Shown here: positions 1-15,468 of the stretch, piece by piece | How the letters are laid out: each line of letters begins with the position of its first letter | How positions within the stretch are numbered: position 1 is the first letter of the stretch | DNA from: Lutjanus erythropterus | Lineage: Eukaryota > Chordata > Actinopteri > Lutjaniformes > Lutjanidae | DNA length: 64,000 bases | Direction: 5' to 3' | Assembly (NCBI GenBank): GCA_020091685.1 | Contig: CM034602.1 | Span: 3,272,380-3,336,379 of the forward strand | Notes under the pieces: generated by a model | The model's input: the letters and a program-made list of their open reading frames with translations, nothing else | Databases searched by the model: none | What the model was told of the DNA's origin: nothing | Program-made: the position numbers and the translations under genes

Positions 1-996
1 ATGATGCACAGTCTTTTACTTTGAAAACCGACCACATGCTCTCCCTGTGTCTGACTTCCGACCTGGCTCGGTTTGCACAGTCGGCACCCCTGCTTTGCCG
101 TACCAAGTGATGTAGATTTCAGAATTTACGCGGTACCCCTGAATGCACCATTAAGTCTCTGTCCCCGAGTATGTCTCAAACTCCGACACAGACAGCGGAG
201 GACATAAGCGGTGCGCCCGTAAATGACACAAAAACGTGGTAAAGACTCCGTGTGGAGCATAACCTTCTGAGATTTACTTGGCAAACAGAAAATCCACCTG
301 TTTCAGACCCACACCTGCTTCATCATCTGACCAGCCGTGTAGAGACCACCAATCAAACTATTAGATAACAACTGGTGGCTGATTAATTGGAGCACCCTTG
401 CCTAAAATACATTTCTTATCTCTAATATGACTTACAGTGAGTACAAATATATAAAAAAGCCCTGAAGCTTAGATCAACACTTAAAGCAAAGAGATTAAAG
501 CGTCTGTACACCAAAAGTTCACTAACACATTTTCTCACTCACTGGTAGCTATGTTAATTATCCAAATTATGATGATTTCTGCAGTTTAGATTTCAGCTGC
601 CATCTCAGCTTAGTGGAGGTGAACAGCCTTGTGGTTCTCATTATATGCAAAATGCATTTAAAGAATTCAAAAGCAACATTTATCTTGAGAAACAATGTTC
701 CTGAAACTTGTAAAACAATCCCCAGTATTTTCAACATTTGGAAGAAAATACTTCAGAATGAAAACTGTTGATAAAAACAACGCCTGAGCCTGAAATGTGT
801 TTGGTGTGCAGCAGCAGATCTGTCAAAACTTTAGAAGAAAAGGATTTCATCACTCTCTACAGGCAGACAACAGTACTGGTAAATATGTAATTTGAGTGAA
901 CTGATCCCGTAAAAGAGATCAGATCAAATATCTTCCAGTGTTTGTGGTGTCATTGTGGACAGAAGTGTCCTGTGGAGAAAAGTAACAGACACTCAC
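1..996. other. glg1 intron 11 (partial): no exon found
   Basis: Holds the dispersed repeat at 121-400 and AT-rich DNA. Searched by eye for the next glg1 exon without success. Confidence 0.7.
121..400 (+). repeat. dispersed repeat, copy A
   Basis: Similar along most of its length to 2548-2912: shared segments include CTGAATGCACCAT, GACACAGACAG, and a tail CAATCAAACTATT with GGTGGCTGA. Same orientation in both. Family not identified. Confidence 0.6.
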
Positions 997-1150
997 CCTC
1001 CGTCCCTGCTCCACAGAGCGGTAGGCGTGGCGGTACAGGCAGGAGAAAATGGCGCCGGGTGGCATCATTTCGCTGGTCTCGTTCCAGCCGTGAGTGTGGC
1101 AGAGCCGCGCAGCGTCACCCTGACATTTCTTATACAAGATGGGATCCAAC
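997..1150 (-). CDS. glg1: glg1 coding exon 11 (last one in window)
   Basis: 154 nt: completes Lys523, then LDPILYKKCQGDAARLCHTH, GWNETSEMMP and a stretch ending EQGRR (residues 524-574). Acceptor CGCAG, donor GTGAGT, phase 0. The next expected sequence (LSRECRAEV in human) is not found in 1-996, so the gene continues outside the window. Confidence 0.94.
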
Positions 1151-4100
1151 CTGCGCGACAACACAGAGAAGAATGCTCTGATAAACAGCTGGGTCTGTCA
1201 TCATCTTCCGAAATCAAATGGAAGTACACGTCAATACTGTTCCACCTCGTTTCAAATCTCACATTGGACATTTTGCTTTCATAAGTCTCGATTGCGAAGC
1301 AGTTTATAAACTCTGTTTTAGTGAAGGTCATCGTGATTGAAGCTGCAGGTGTTTAGCCTGTGATGGGGAGGGGGATCAGCAGGACTTACTTCCAGTCTCT
1401 GGCGATGAAATACTGCAGCTCCAGCAGTCTGTGTTCACAGTCCTCCACCATCTTCTCAGTGTACAGATGCTCCATCAGACATGACAGGATCCTGCAAGAG
1501 CAGCAACACGAGCATGAGTATCTGATATTTAAAGCTTTATTTAGACTTTTACAAACATTTGCCTCATACAGAACACAGTATAAGATTTTAGAATCATGTG
1601 GTCTTTCATGATCATGAGGAACTGTCATGTCATGAAACATAAAGCTTTTATAATAAGAGGCGCTTTGAATCTTATTATATTTTTTATTGAAATCAATGAA
1701 TTAAAAAGAGTGTTGAAAGAAAAATCAGACAAAATTGTTAATGAAATAGATTATTACTAAAGGTGCGCCAATCAGGACTTTTGGGGACGATTGCTAGTCT
1801 CTGGAAGCAGCATCGGCCAGTAAACTTTCCATTTATTCTGTAGCATTATTTATATATTTAACTGTTTTTACCAACATTGTATATTACTTATACAGGTTTT
1901 CTGCAGGTCTCAAGTTAAATTTAAGACGTTTTAGGACCATTATAAATGCAATTTAAGACCTATTTCAAGTCGATCATTGCAAAAAAAGCACAAAGGATGT
2001 GAAAACTTGGTGGCTCCAGGTTTTTCTGAATACACATGCGACTGCAATGCCTTAAAACCACAGTTCCAAATTTGAGTTTGGTGCAGCAAACTTCAAATTA
2101 TTTTCAGCAGGCTTCAGCCAAACTTGAAATGTGTTGATCTCAAGCCAGGTCTTGCTTACGCTTGCACTTACCCATATTAAATGGAAGTAACCATTGTCAC
2201 TTTTTCTTCTTCTAGAAGTATCTAATTTTTTAAGAAGAGAATCAAGAGGCCTAAAATTCAAAGTAGTGTATTTTAGACTTTCTGAGGAAAACCTGCCTAT
2301 AAGTTACCACAGTGGTGCACACTTTTTGATGTGCAGATTCATCCATTTTCTCCACGTGCATTAATATGATTGTTGCAACCCAACTGTCACTTCTTGTGAA
2401 GCACTTTGTGCTGCCCTGTGTATGAAAGGTGCTCTGTAAAAAGTGTAAAGATTCACGTTCTGGAGGACCTGATAAGACATTTTTCCTAAATATGTTGAAA
2501 TGAATAAGCTATTGTTATAATTAACATTCCTGGCCATTTTTTCTGAGATTTCTGAGTTTACAAGGTGCACCTGAATGCACCATGAAGTCCCTGTCCCTGT
2601 GTGTGAGTGTCAAACTCTGACACAGACAGTAGAGGACAGAAGCAGCTCGCCTTAAACGACACCAAAACGCTGTAGAGACTCTCAGCATAGTTTTTTATTA
2701 CATGACTCATCTGGTGCAAACATTTACCCTCCAGTGTAACAGAGAGCCTCCTCGAAAATCAAACTGCATTTGAGGCTCGGCGGGGGTTAATTTCAGACCC
2801 TGCCACTTCATCACATGATCGGCTCTTCTGATTGGCCTTCATAGAGATCACGATCAAACTATTTAGAACCAATATCAACCAATAACAACCGGTGGCTGAC
2901 TGATCGGAGCATCTTTAATTATTACCATAGATTTCACATCAAATATGGAATATAAATAGAATGCAGAATTATATGAAAAAACAAAAATAAAAATACAATG
3001 AACAACTTTAAAGTCACTAAATCACTGCTTTTTTTAATAATTGCAATTAAACTATATCAGATGTTTTTATTACAAGTCTATGTTATTTTGTCTAGACTGA
3101 ATGAAAAGTTTAAAATTTATAAATATAGTAACAAAAATAAACAAAATTAAAATCATACCAGTGAAATGTGCAGACAGAGAAAATGAAGCATAAGAAATAT
3201 ACTATAACCCTAAACCCACACTGGGTGTCAGGAGGACTCACATGGGGTCTCCGTTGCGGATGTGTTTGCAGGCGGTCTGGATGACGGACTCACAGGCCTC
3301 GTTGAGCGCTCGGTCGATGCGGTAGTCGGCTCCAGGGTCGGCCTCCTGGATCAGAGTCTGGAGCTGTGGACGGAAGACACAACAACATCCACAAAATAAA
3401 AACAGGTTTAAAACAACTGGGAATTTGTTAACTAATCTGTTTTTCACTCCTGTTCATTTATTCCTGGAAACGACTTCTCAATGGCACAAAATCAATTAAA
3501 ATTATTCCTCTCATTTGCCGGCGACCCCTAAAAATTCACTCAAAGACTCCTGTTGGTTCCCTGAACCACTAATATGGAGAACATTTGCTTCACCTTGTTG
3601 CCAACAACAAAGGAAAATTTTTGGCTGCTGAAAGCCTGTTTTTGGTTCATTTTCACATGGCTAACACTGATGCTGACTCACCGCCCTCTGACAGTTGGGG
3701 TCGATGGCTCCCATGTCTCCTCGGCCGACTCTCATCAGGCAGTGCAGCGTTCGGCCTTTGCGGTGCAGACCGGAGCAGTGACCCTCGATCTCGCTCCGAC
3801 AGTGCAGCACAATCTCTGGGCTCAGGGAGAAATCCTCCATGAGCATCCGCCTGTAGTCCATCATCTCACCCTGACACTCGCCACTGACCACACGGCCTGA
3901 AATACACACACACACAAACACACACAGGAGGTTAAAATATAAAATATGGAGTTAATAATGATTTCTAGAAGTTTGCTCATGTAATTTTTTAAAAATGTTT
4001 TTCAAAATAATGCAGTGGCTTCAAAACAAAAACATGCATTTATCTTCTTAAAAATCTTCATATGGAGATAAATTGTTACAGATTTCTCTAATAATAAATT

Positions 4101-7100
4101 CTTAATTTACTTTTGTTCTCTTATGACTAAAGCTGCCTTTCCACCGCAGGAACTTTCCACAGGGACTAGGAATATTTGGAGGAACTCTGTGCATTTCCAC
4201 TGCATGGTAGAGTTTTTTAAATTAAGTACTTTTCAAAAGTCCGGGTCCTTGCAATGCTTTTCTGGTTGAATAATTTTAGCATTTTATTCTGCAGCCTTGT
4301 GTCCACTGCGCTTCGAAACAACAACATGAGTTACTGTGTAAAAAGCAGGGACAGTAGTTGTCAACAAAAATGACATGTAAAAACAGTCGTCCCTTTTTCT
4401 TATGTCATATGGACTAATTTGCCTAAACTTCACAGTAGGGGAAAAAAAAACACAGACAGTGTTCGGGGAGTTTTTCTGCATCAGCACTGTGTCCAGGTTG
4501 TTAAAATTTAAAAAAGAAAAAATATTATTAAACTATCTTGTGTGTCTTGAGTGTTTCTTTTTGCTGTGGTATCGACGTATCGATTATCGTTTTTTATACA
4601 AGTATTATATCAAAGTTTAAAAATCTGGTATTGTGACAACTCCACTTTGAGTGGAAAGTTAAAGGCAGCTGTTATGAAATGGTCTCAAATTATTACAGAT
4701 GCTTCTATTTGACCTTTATAAGCAAATGAGACCAATCAGAGAGAAGATCGGATGTTTCTATATAGTTGTTCGTAATGCATTTACCGCCTGCAACTGGGTC
4801 GGATTCTCTGTGAAATCGGATGAAACAAGCCTGTGTTTATATTTTCCTCAGACAGAGTTACAGTTATTATTACATTAGCCAGTTAAAAAGAGGCAGGAAG
4901 AGATTTTTATTAAGATAATTTTATTTTTGACATTATATTTTGTGGTTATTAAGGTGGAAACTAGGGTTGGGTGATGTCTACCAAAGTGGCTGATTGTGAA
5001 ACATCACGATGAATGATGACATCATTTGTATATACATTCTTTTATACTTTTTATATGTATTCATTTTGGATATTAATTACAGTTCATTATACTGTTTTTC
5101 CTTTTGTAAATCAAGTGAAAGGTTCTAATATAATAAATCCATCCTTCATTTTTGCACTCTCTGGCTCTAACTCATGAAAATACATATTCATCAGGTGTAA
5201 GGCAGTTTAACATCACAATGGTACAGGGCTCAGTGTTCAATGACGCTCAGGCATCACGAGGGACAGTGGTATCATCCATCAGTCCATCTCCTGTGGAAAA
5301 ACTACCGCTTTCCTCCAAATTCAACAAAATATGAAAGTTCCTTGCAGTAGCTTTAAATCATGAGAACCTGGCTGTCTTTTTTGCTGCAATCAAGCAAGCA
5401 GCATTAAGACAACCTTATTGCTTCTTTTTCTCCATTATCCTCATTTCGAGCTGAAGACCCTTTTCTCTTTTTTTACTCTTGACTAGACTGAATCCACACT
5501 GACAGACATGTAGGAGGTTCATTGTGTTGCTGACACGTCAATAAATTAGTGAGAGCAAACCAGCCACAGACAGATAATTCAGCTAATAGCAGCCTCTCAC
5601 TGTCAGTTGAGGAAACAGATTAGTGTGCAGGAAAGACACTGATTGACAGGCAGGGGATCCACTGTGAGGCAGAGTTGTTTACCTCGATGCACAGCAGACT
5701 CCAGACAGAGCAGCAGGTAGGACAGGCGGGCCTCTCTGGCTCGGGGCATGTTGGAGTCGGCGCTGCAGCGGTACTTCCTCAGGTCCGACTTGCAGGCTTT
5801 GGCCAGCGAGTAGCTCACCTTGTAGTCCTGAGCGATCAGCTTCTGCCTGGTGGTCAACGCCTCGCGGCACTGAGGACACACACACACACACAGCCCCCAT
5901 CAGCAACACAACAGACTGTGGTAGTCAAGTTTTAACCTGGGTTCTACTCCAAGTGGCAGAATGCCAGATAATCACGAGTATGACTGCAACTAAATTATTT
6001 TCACAATTTATCAATTTGTTTTTTAGTCTATAAAACGTCAAAAAAAATGTGAGAAAAGCTCATCGCAATTTCCAAGAGCCAAAAGTGACGTCTAATTGCC
6101 TTTTTTGTCCAATCAATAGTCCAAAAACCCAAGGACTCTTCATTTACTGTCATGAACGAAGATAAAAAGAAAAGCAACAAATTCTCACACGTAAGAAGCT
6201 GGAAATAGCAAATATTTGGCATGTTTGCTTGAAAAATGACTGAAACGATTAACAAATTATAGTTAGAATTAACTATTTGTGCATCAAGGCCATGTATTTT
6301 TCAAACTTTTCCCTGGAGATGCTCAAGTAAATGTTCCAGACTTCTCCAGACCCACGTAGTGAAAATACAAACATAATCCTCTTGAAGATGAAAACAGCAC
6401 TCACCCTCTCAGACATCGCCTCCTCAAACTTGTGATTGAAGAGACATTTGTAAACTCGTCCCTCCCCTGCCAGCGTCTGGAGGAAAAAAGAGAGACAACA
6501 AAAAACAAAACAAAATCACAACAGTCTGTCAACAGTAGAAAGATTTCCATTATCCGTTTTCATTATTCCATCAGCCAAAAATTCAGAAACATGTTTTCAG
6601 AGATGCACCGATTGCAATTTTCTTGGCCAATTCAGATTTCTGATTTCTTAAAAGTCTGACCTGCCAATTCCAATTTTCAGTCTAAAAACTATAATTGACA
6701 GCATACACAAACATGTTTGTGACTCTTCTTTCATGAAAAATAAAAATTATATGTTCATAATAGAACATTGACTTTTAAATAACTTATATTTTCTCCAAAA
6801 GTGCTCCAGGTACTGCCAGACCTTGGTTTCTTTTCCTCTTTTCTCTCTACCTCTCCACCTTTTACTTTTTCCAACCTTTCTTCTCTCCTCTCAGCTTTTC
6901 TCACATTTTCTGCTCATGACTTCTCCTATATTTGTCCCTCTCTTAAAGGCTGCATTACAGTAAAGTGATGTAATTTTCTGAACTTACTGAACTCACCCTG
7001 GGTGTTCTATTATTTACCTTCACCCACTTAGTAATTTTATCCACCAGGGCCTGACTGATACTGGATTTTTGGGGCCGTTGGACACAATGATCTCTCAAAT

Positions 7101-10100
7101 GTGGGCAGAGGATATGTAACTGTGACAGGATACTTCACAACAGCTATGTTTACAACATCTATTAAAGATGGATGAAATCTTATTTAGCTTTTATTTAGTT
7201 ATTTAGACATTGAAACAGTGCTTTAAATTTGTACTTATGCTTTACAAAATTACCTGACTGGTTTTGTGGAGGCACTAAAACAGAAGGTAAAACTTTCCAC
7301 TGCTGAAAGGCCATGAATGCAACATCAATGGTCACTGATTAGCCTAAGTCATGCCTGCGCCATTAACGTGAAATGTTAATAATTAGAGGAGATTTTCTTC
7401 TGCTGCTACGCTGTGTTAATGTGACAGCACCACAGGTATACAGGTTTGTTCAAGGCTATCCTGCAGCTTTCGCATCTCTTCATTTAAACACCTGCTGAAA
7501 ATCACAAAAATATAAAAAAGGACAGAATAGAAGAAGCATAGCAGGAAAAAGGTAAAAGTAAATGAAATACATTAGCATTAATCAGAACAGAAAGGATGCA
7601 GAGAACAATTTCTGGGATTAAGAAAATAAAAGCTCAATCTAACATAAACAGCTGCTTTACAAAGTCATAACTGCAGATCAGTCAACAGAAAACTGTTCAG
7701 GGCCCTGTCTGAACTAAATCCTCACGTTTTCACAGAAGCGTTCTCGGTCGTCACGGCAGGCGAAGTACAGGTAGCGGTCCAGGTGGAAGTCGTCTGATGA
7801 GAGCTCGGCGACTCTCATGATGGACTTTTTGCAGTCCTCCTTGATGGCGTGCGCCCCGGGCTGCTCCTCAGCCTCCCGCACCAAACCTTTCTCCAGACAG
7901 GCGATGACCTCGCCCTGAGAGTGGATGTCCTGCACACAGAGGAAACGTCACACAGTTACAGACGGTCACATCAGGGTCAGAGTCATTCTGCTCTCGTATG
8001 ATAAGGAACATCTGTAGAGAGATCAATATTACTTGTTTGTTTTAATAATTTTTTTGTTAACTTCATTCAAATCAATCCGTTCTTTTAAAACCCTTTATTT
8101 CAGATTTTTATTCCATATAACAAACAATAGAGGGACAGGTTTTAGCAGTAATAAATCTGTTCCCAGTTGTGCACCACGTTCACAGTTTCAGTCCTGGTTA
8201 GAGAGATTTTATAACCATTTGTAGGATCATTTGTCATCATTTGTAGACACGCACAATATGCAGATTTTTGCCGATGTTGGAGTAAAAAGGCATCAGTGTG
8301 TGCCGATCATCAGGCTCTGCAGCATGTCTAGTTACGACATCAATATCACAGCAGCTTTTTGTCCTTTTGCTTCAAGAGACCTTTTTTTTTCCTGCCTGGA
8401 TGGCATTTCTTTGGGAGGCTTATTAAAAGGGTCAGTTCACGCAGATTCAATAAGAACACCCCCACAAGGCTTCCAGAAACTGCATCAGAATCCAGTAACA
8501 GTGTCCCTGTTATTTTGGAAGAGAATGGACTGACGATGGGTTTCATTTGGGTTCATATCTTCAGTTCAAGACAGTCCCAACAAAAACTCCCAACTTTTAT
8601 CTGTGGATTATCTGTGATTGGCTGTGCCAAATGTGCACTGAACCTTGAGTCCTAAAACAGGATATCAACCAAGCCATGACTTCTGTCTACCGTTACACCC
8701 CTACTGTCAACACACTCATTAAGTCAACATGTCAGCGTGTTGCTGCAGGTTATTGGGTAGGATTTTACCATCTGTCATATTGCCTGATGAATACAACACA
8801 AACACCTTGCAAATGTGTGTAGTAATGTAACGATAAAGCTGAACGCCATGAAGAAGGTTCCCTTTTTTTAATTCCATTGAAAACAAACACTTAAAACATG
8901 AGTCATCGTTTTCTTATCGAGGTAGAAGTGAAGTGAAATCCAAAGCACTCAGCACTTCTTTTGGGGGAAAATGAACAAATATAATGTATGTTTTTTCAAT
9001 TCATTTTAAGAACACTGCCAAATGTTCCCAATCTGAAAGTAATGACTGTGTAGATTAGAACATCACTAATCCCACGTACAGTGAGGTTTCCTTTCTCCCC
9101 ATAAATCATTCTGTCAGAGTGTGTCTTGTATTTTTTTCAGTGTGGTGAGAGACGACAGCTCTGCCGGAGTAAACATGGTCAGTCTAATCTCCACTCCGAG
9201 CAGCTCCCAACACTGAAATGAGCCGCCATGACAAATTTCTGATAATGAAACCAACTCCGCTCCCGCTGACAAATAAATAATTTGCTCCGAGTTATAATTG
9301 TGCCGTCGTGATATCCCATAATAACTGCGTGTCAAACAGGCTTATGAGGTTCAGCTTGGCTCAGCAGCAGGAAAACACGTTCAGAGGAGATCGATTCGTC
9401 CTGCTCGCTGACAAACTGCTGTCAAACTTCTCTTTTCTCAGTCCAGCTGAGTCACACTTTGAACACAGTTTCTGAGTGGAAGCAGCGTTGAAGATTCGTA
9501 AGACCCACCACAAAATCTGGGAAAATTCAAGCTGTCTGGCAAATATGCAAACACTATTAACAACTTTCACATGTACAGTTAAGTCTTCTTTTTACCTCTC
9601 TGCAGCACCGGATTTCCAAAATAAAATGGGAAGCAATGACTGTATCCCCAACCTGTGGAAGTTCAGAGGCTTTCTTTTGCCTCGACATTATCGCATACTG
9701 CACTGATCGAAGTGTGCGCAAAGTGAATGTGCAATGCAACCAAACCTGTTGCCCTGCATGAGAGAGACCCTGATACACATTTGTTCATGTTAGACATACA
9801 TACACTGATAAAAGTCAAATCATTTCTTCTGTTAGTAGGAGGTAATGTTGTCAAAAGTATTGACACTTCGACATCACGTGTAGAACAATTCAAAATCTGT
9901 TAACTGGATTATCAAAAGTGCCAAAGCTATAAAAAAAAATCATCTAAAGGCTCATTCAAGACTTCAGTTCAGTTCAGTATTTATTGTCCTGCCTGAACCT
10001 TGGCTTGAAGCAAACTCAGACCAGACTGTGTACAGGGTTTTAATAAAAAAATAAATAATAATAATAATAATAATAATAAAAATAAGTTTAGTTTTCTTTT

Positions 10101-13100
10101 TTTGTGGTATCAAAAGAGGTATAAAGCATCTTTATTTTAATACTAGTTAAGTATCAAACTTTAAAGTTCTGGTACTGTAATGCCCTGTGGGACATCTTGT
10201 GATATCACATCAGCCAATGACAGATTCCTACTTGTATCTTGTGTTTCACGTGGTTTGATGAGTTCATCGGTGCAAAGAGTAATAGAGGTGAAGTAATTGA
10301 TACTAAATCTATATGTTTTTAATTGAAGTACTCCTTTCAGCAGATATATTCCACTTGATGACCCAGTATGAGCTGTGAGGGTACAGTAAAGGTGTGAGGT
10401 GGGAGTTTTTTTGTGTGTTTTTATTCTATAAATCCCAACTGATTAGCTTAATATTTTAATGCACACAATTTGGTTTTGGTGTAAGTAGGCAAAGCTGGCA
10501 GTTAGATTCAGTTCCTTGCAGGGCTGACCTGAATGCTTTGAAGCATCGACCACTGCCAAGGTAATCGACCAAAACAAGCAATAGAAGCAAAAAAAAAAAA
10601 AAGATAAAAAGTGAGAAATGAAGCGCTTTGATGGTGTTAAATTAGTCTCAAACTCTGAGCACCAGTTATATGCCCATGATACAGGCCACAAAACAGTATG
10701 CACCAGTGCTTTAAAGATGCTAGAATTTGTCATTTTGATAGAATGTACTGTGTGGGCGCTGCAACAGTATGAGTGTCAACTCGCTGCTGTAGAGAGTCAA
10801 GAGCAAGAAAGTACAGCTGGTAACAGAATATCTATACTGCAAGAAAAATGAGTAATGAAAACTTTTCAAATATTTAGTATGTACATTTCCATATTTTTGA
10901 CAACACTAGTATACACCAGCAGAAATGCATCCTGACAGGAAGCATTTCTGCTCTGTTGCACAAAAGGGTTCGTGCGAGCACAGGGTTGTGACAAGCGCTC
11001 GCCCGACCCTCCCTATGTAATGGCAACTGCTCAACAGTCGCTTGTCTGTCAAGTTGACTTTGGAGGCAGAGATGGAACACACAGTGGCCGTCCTCATCTC
11101 TCATTAGACTCATAATTAGAATTGTATTCATTATTTTACCAAAAAGACATAAATGTTTTTGGTGGCCTGATATGCCAAATAGAAAACTGCTATTTGCTTA
11201 CTTTTCTTACTAAAATAATGTGACTGGAATCAGAGGCACGACTCGACAGGAACTAAAATAAATTAACAGAATCAAGTCAAACCTGAAGAGCACCTCGCCC
11301 AAATCAGTCTGACAGTAAACGCAGTAACCATAGTAACCAGCTGTTAGTTTTTTGAGACTCACCTTCTCTCCGGTGCTAATGCTGCCGCAGCGCAGAGCGT
11401 TGATGTCCTCGCGACACTTGTCCATGAAGCCGCAGATCAGCCGGTAGTCACTGAAGATGATGCTGGTCATCTTGGTGATGTACTGGTTGCACTGGTAGTC
11501 GCTGATGTTGCCACGGTGATCAACCAGGCAGGACACCAGGTAGCCCTTCCCCAGCTCCTCTGCGGCACATTCTTTAATCTGAGCGAAGAGCACAGCGAGC
11601 GTCAAGAACTGAAAACATGTTTACTTGCCTTATTGTTGAAAAATGATATTAAAAGAAAAGTTACTTGTAGATAAAGTTGATCTGGTTATCTTTCAACAAA
11701 TATTTGGAATATTTGGGATTGACAAGCCAGCACTTGGAAAACTGTTGGACAATGTTCCAGTGCCGCAAAAGGAAGTAAAGTACCCAGTATATTTAATAAA
11801 ATAGTATTATATTATTTTTCCCCACAGATTTTTAGTCTCTTTTAGAAATAAGTTTGATCATATAATTTTCACTGTGTTTGGGCAGCCTTGTTTATTCGCC
11901 ATGTCCATGGAAGTGACAATGAAAGCAGCCACAAAGGTTTTACTTTTCTGATAACAACCTCACTGCAGAACTCATAACAGTTCAGACAAGCTTAATATGT
12001 TGTTATATGTTCTGTTATGTTTATATGCAATTCAAAGGTTGTTGCATTTTCTACATTTTGGACATGGATGTCTGGATTAGACACAGTTATGAAGCAGGTG
12101 GGACAGAGCTGTTCAGCAGGCTGTGACATACAGGCGTAGTAACAGCTCTGCAAAGGACTGCATGTTCAGTCTGACACTTAAATGATCTATTTGTTTCTAT
12201 TTATTTTATGAATTTGAAACTTACATTTTCCTGTACTTATCCAAACTTGGAAATTACTAAAATCAAATTCCATACTTTTGCATACTGCGTAGGGACCCTG
12301 AATGAGGCCAAACTTCAAACTTCAACAAGCACTGACTGTTTCCCAGTGACACGGCTCATTATGTTTGTTAGTATCAGGTATAAACAGGGCCGGAGGGAAA
12401 CTGCAGAGATGGGTAATAAGTCTCTGCGGGTTCATCACAACCAGCGACAACTTTCACACTTGAACCACTTTCCTATTTCCCTGTATCTTAGCGCTGCCTA
12501 CATGTTATCAAAGTGGTGAAGAGGTTTCCTGATTAGCATTTTGTCTATTTGAATCTGTTTTCATTGAAGGGCATGAAGCTCTCACTGCACAAAGCAATTC
12601 ATTCATACCTTACAAACAAGCAGGCTGAGCTACTATCATGCAATCTATGAAGGAAATGAAGCAACACATGCTTCATTTTTTAAAAAAAAATCATTTTATG
12701 TTTTTATTGCTTGATTACTACTATAAAGACACAATTACATATGAAGCCTGCCAATGGTTGGGAGGAGGACTGATATACTGAGACTAATAAAACGTGGTGA
12801 GCTCATGTTTTTGAATGGAAAACAGCTCCAGGAAGTTTCATCATTTTCTGAGGCTTTTTAAAAACAACTGCAGCTTGATGGCTGATACAGACACTTCAAA
12901 CTGTTAAAGATTAACATCTTCCTGTATATTAGAATCCGGTGTGTACTACAAGTAATATATTTCCATTTCCCACAGTTGTCAGATGCTTGTTGATTGCCTG
13001 ATTAAGTTTAAGTCTGTGAATTAATTATTAAAATGAGCCACAATCAATCAGATAATAACATCATTTACTTGACATAAATTTATAAAGCAGGCTGAAATGA

Positions 13101-14991
13101 ACAGACTATAGATTCTAACTGGATAAAGGTTTTATTTAAAGCTACTTCAATCCAAAATCCAGATGTACATAATATCAAGCATCTAGCATTACAAATTATT
13201 TTTAATTCAAATTCAAAACATGTACTGCCCTGATATCGGGTTTGAATTGGGTGTCCTTATGGTCGGACAGTTTTTACAAAAATTACACAATTACTCCGAC
13301 AAAATAAATTTTAAAAAATCCACTTCAGTTGTTCCACCAAACAGATGGAACAAAACTTCGCTGCCCCCAGACGACTAATGTGCCTCTTCAACAACGGGGA
13401 GCTGAGGGCGTTACGAGGTTTCTACAAGTTTCAACAAGTTACATTTAAGACTTTTTAAGACCTTGGTGAAGGTAATTTATTGTAATTTCACATCCATACT
13501 AGCAAAAATATACATGTGCTGTTTGTTTAATTCTTGCAGCATGATCAATACAATTTTTTCCCAAAAACACATTTAAAAGTGAGACACAAGTTAAATCCAA
13601 CTTTATAAACGTAACGTTAACTTTTCAAGACCTGTTGAAATCATATTTAAGACATTTTAAGGTCTAAAATTCAGATTATTTAATTTTTGACTTTCTAAGG
13701 ACCTACAGAAACACTGTGTTATATCGCTCCAGACTCCTTTGATAAAACCAGTAATTTTACCTTGCAGAACACAGGAGTCTGATCTACCGCTGCCTCAATC
13801 TGCAGCAAGTGACATTAGTTAGAATCCAAAACACCAAAGTCTTCCCGAGTTCTTTGAGGTAAAATGACTGTTTTGTCAAGGTGGTGGCTTTGAAATGAGA
13901 ACAGTGGGAGTTTCAGTCTGTCTGTTTTCAGCCAGTCTGTCTGACGACAAGGTTAAGTGGTGAAAATGTTCTAAATATAGCTTACATTTAAAATGATATT
14001 GACTTTTTTTTTTTAAAGGTGTCTAAAATACATTTGGTCCATTAAAATGTGATCTGCCACGCTTGCAGTCTTGAGAAACAGTCTAAACAGTAAAATGAAC
14101 TGTTTTTCTAAACTAGGTTTTCTGTTTTCACACATCTGCAGACGTTAATGAGACTCTCAACTTTGATAACATAAATACATGTTTACCACTTCAAGCCAAA
14201 TTTCCAGGGGCTTTGAGCACTCAGTTTTTTCTGTTAATAAGTTTCTTGAAAGATAATATTTCTGCTAAATCTCTTTTTTTGCTGTGAGGAATCAAAATGA
14301 TGCTCCAAACATTTCTGTGAGCGGTGATGAAGAGGAGCGTGATTGTCAGGCTACTACAGCAGCTGTGTGACAACAAGGGCTGCAACTAACTATTATGTTC
14401 ATTGTCATCTATTTTCTTGATTAATTGATTAGTGGTTTGGTCCAGAAAATGTCAGAAAATAGTGACAAACATCAATCAGTGTTTCCAAAACACTAAAAAT
14501 GTCTTGTGTTGTCCACAACCCAAAAATATTCAGTTTACTGTCATAGAGGAGTAAAGCAACCAGAAAAGAGAAGCTGAAATCAGAGAATTAGGACTTTCTT
14601 ACTCAAACCAATTAACTGATTATGAAAATAGTTGGCGATTAATTTAATAGTTGACAATTAATCACTACAGCTCTTGTGACGAAAAACAAGGAGAGACTGG
14701 TAGAGTGAGGTGAGAAAACATGGATGAGATTGCAGATGATTCTTTCACGATCAACTCTGAACACTGCCCTCCAAAAACACATCTGTCTGAAATTAAACAA
14801 GTTGACCAGTCAGCTCTGGGGGCTGAAATATTAGTCCCACGTTTAGTTTTAGCGACTGACCTCAGAGATGGTGGTCTTGCAGACCTCCACAGCTACTGAC
14901 TCAAACTTTGGGTCGGTGGTCAGGTTCAGTTTGTAGTTCCACAGCAGCTGGACGAGAGAAGACAAATAAAAACATCTGGATTACACACATG

Positions 14992-15023
<32 letters not shown>

Positions 15024-15425
15024 ACAGATACTGGCAGAGTCTAACTGGATCATCATGCTGCTGGTGTCTGCCTCTGTTTGCATTACTAAGACCTTAGTTT
15101 GGAAAATTTCACAGGCTGGTTACAAGACACAAACAAATATATTCAAGAGATCAATTATTTTCTGTTTTATACACTGTGGGTGTATTTGCTTTAACTTTAC
15201 TTTTTCTGTTTGTGTCACACACCCCTGACTGTGATTTAAGGCAGTAAAAATGAAACGTGAAATAAAATGAAATAACCACAAACAAAAAAATAAGTGCAAA
15301 TAAATAGTACATATACCCATAAACTCAGTGAATTGAATTCTGCTTAAAATATGTTGACACACTGATGTTCTTATTTTGGGTTTTATCCTAATTAATAGAA
15401 AAATGGAAAAAAAATAAACAACAAC

Positions 15426-15468
<43 letters not shown>

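Larger units (their letters stand above)
11579..14860. other. glg1 intron 3
   Basis: Holds the transposon relics at 13418-13712 and 14376-14676; the rest is AT-rich with nothing recognised. Confidence 0.55.
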
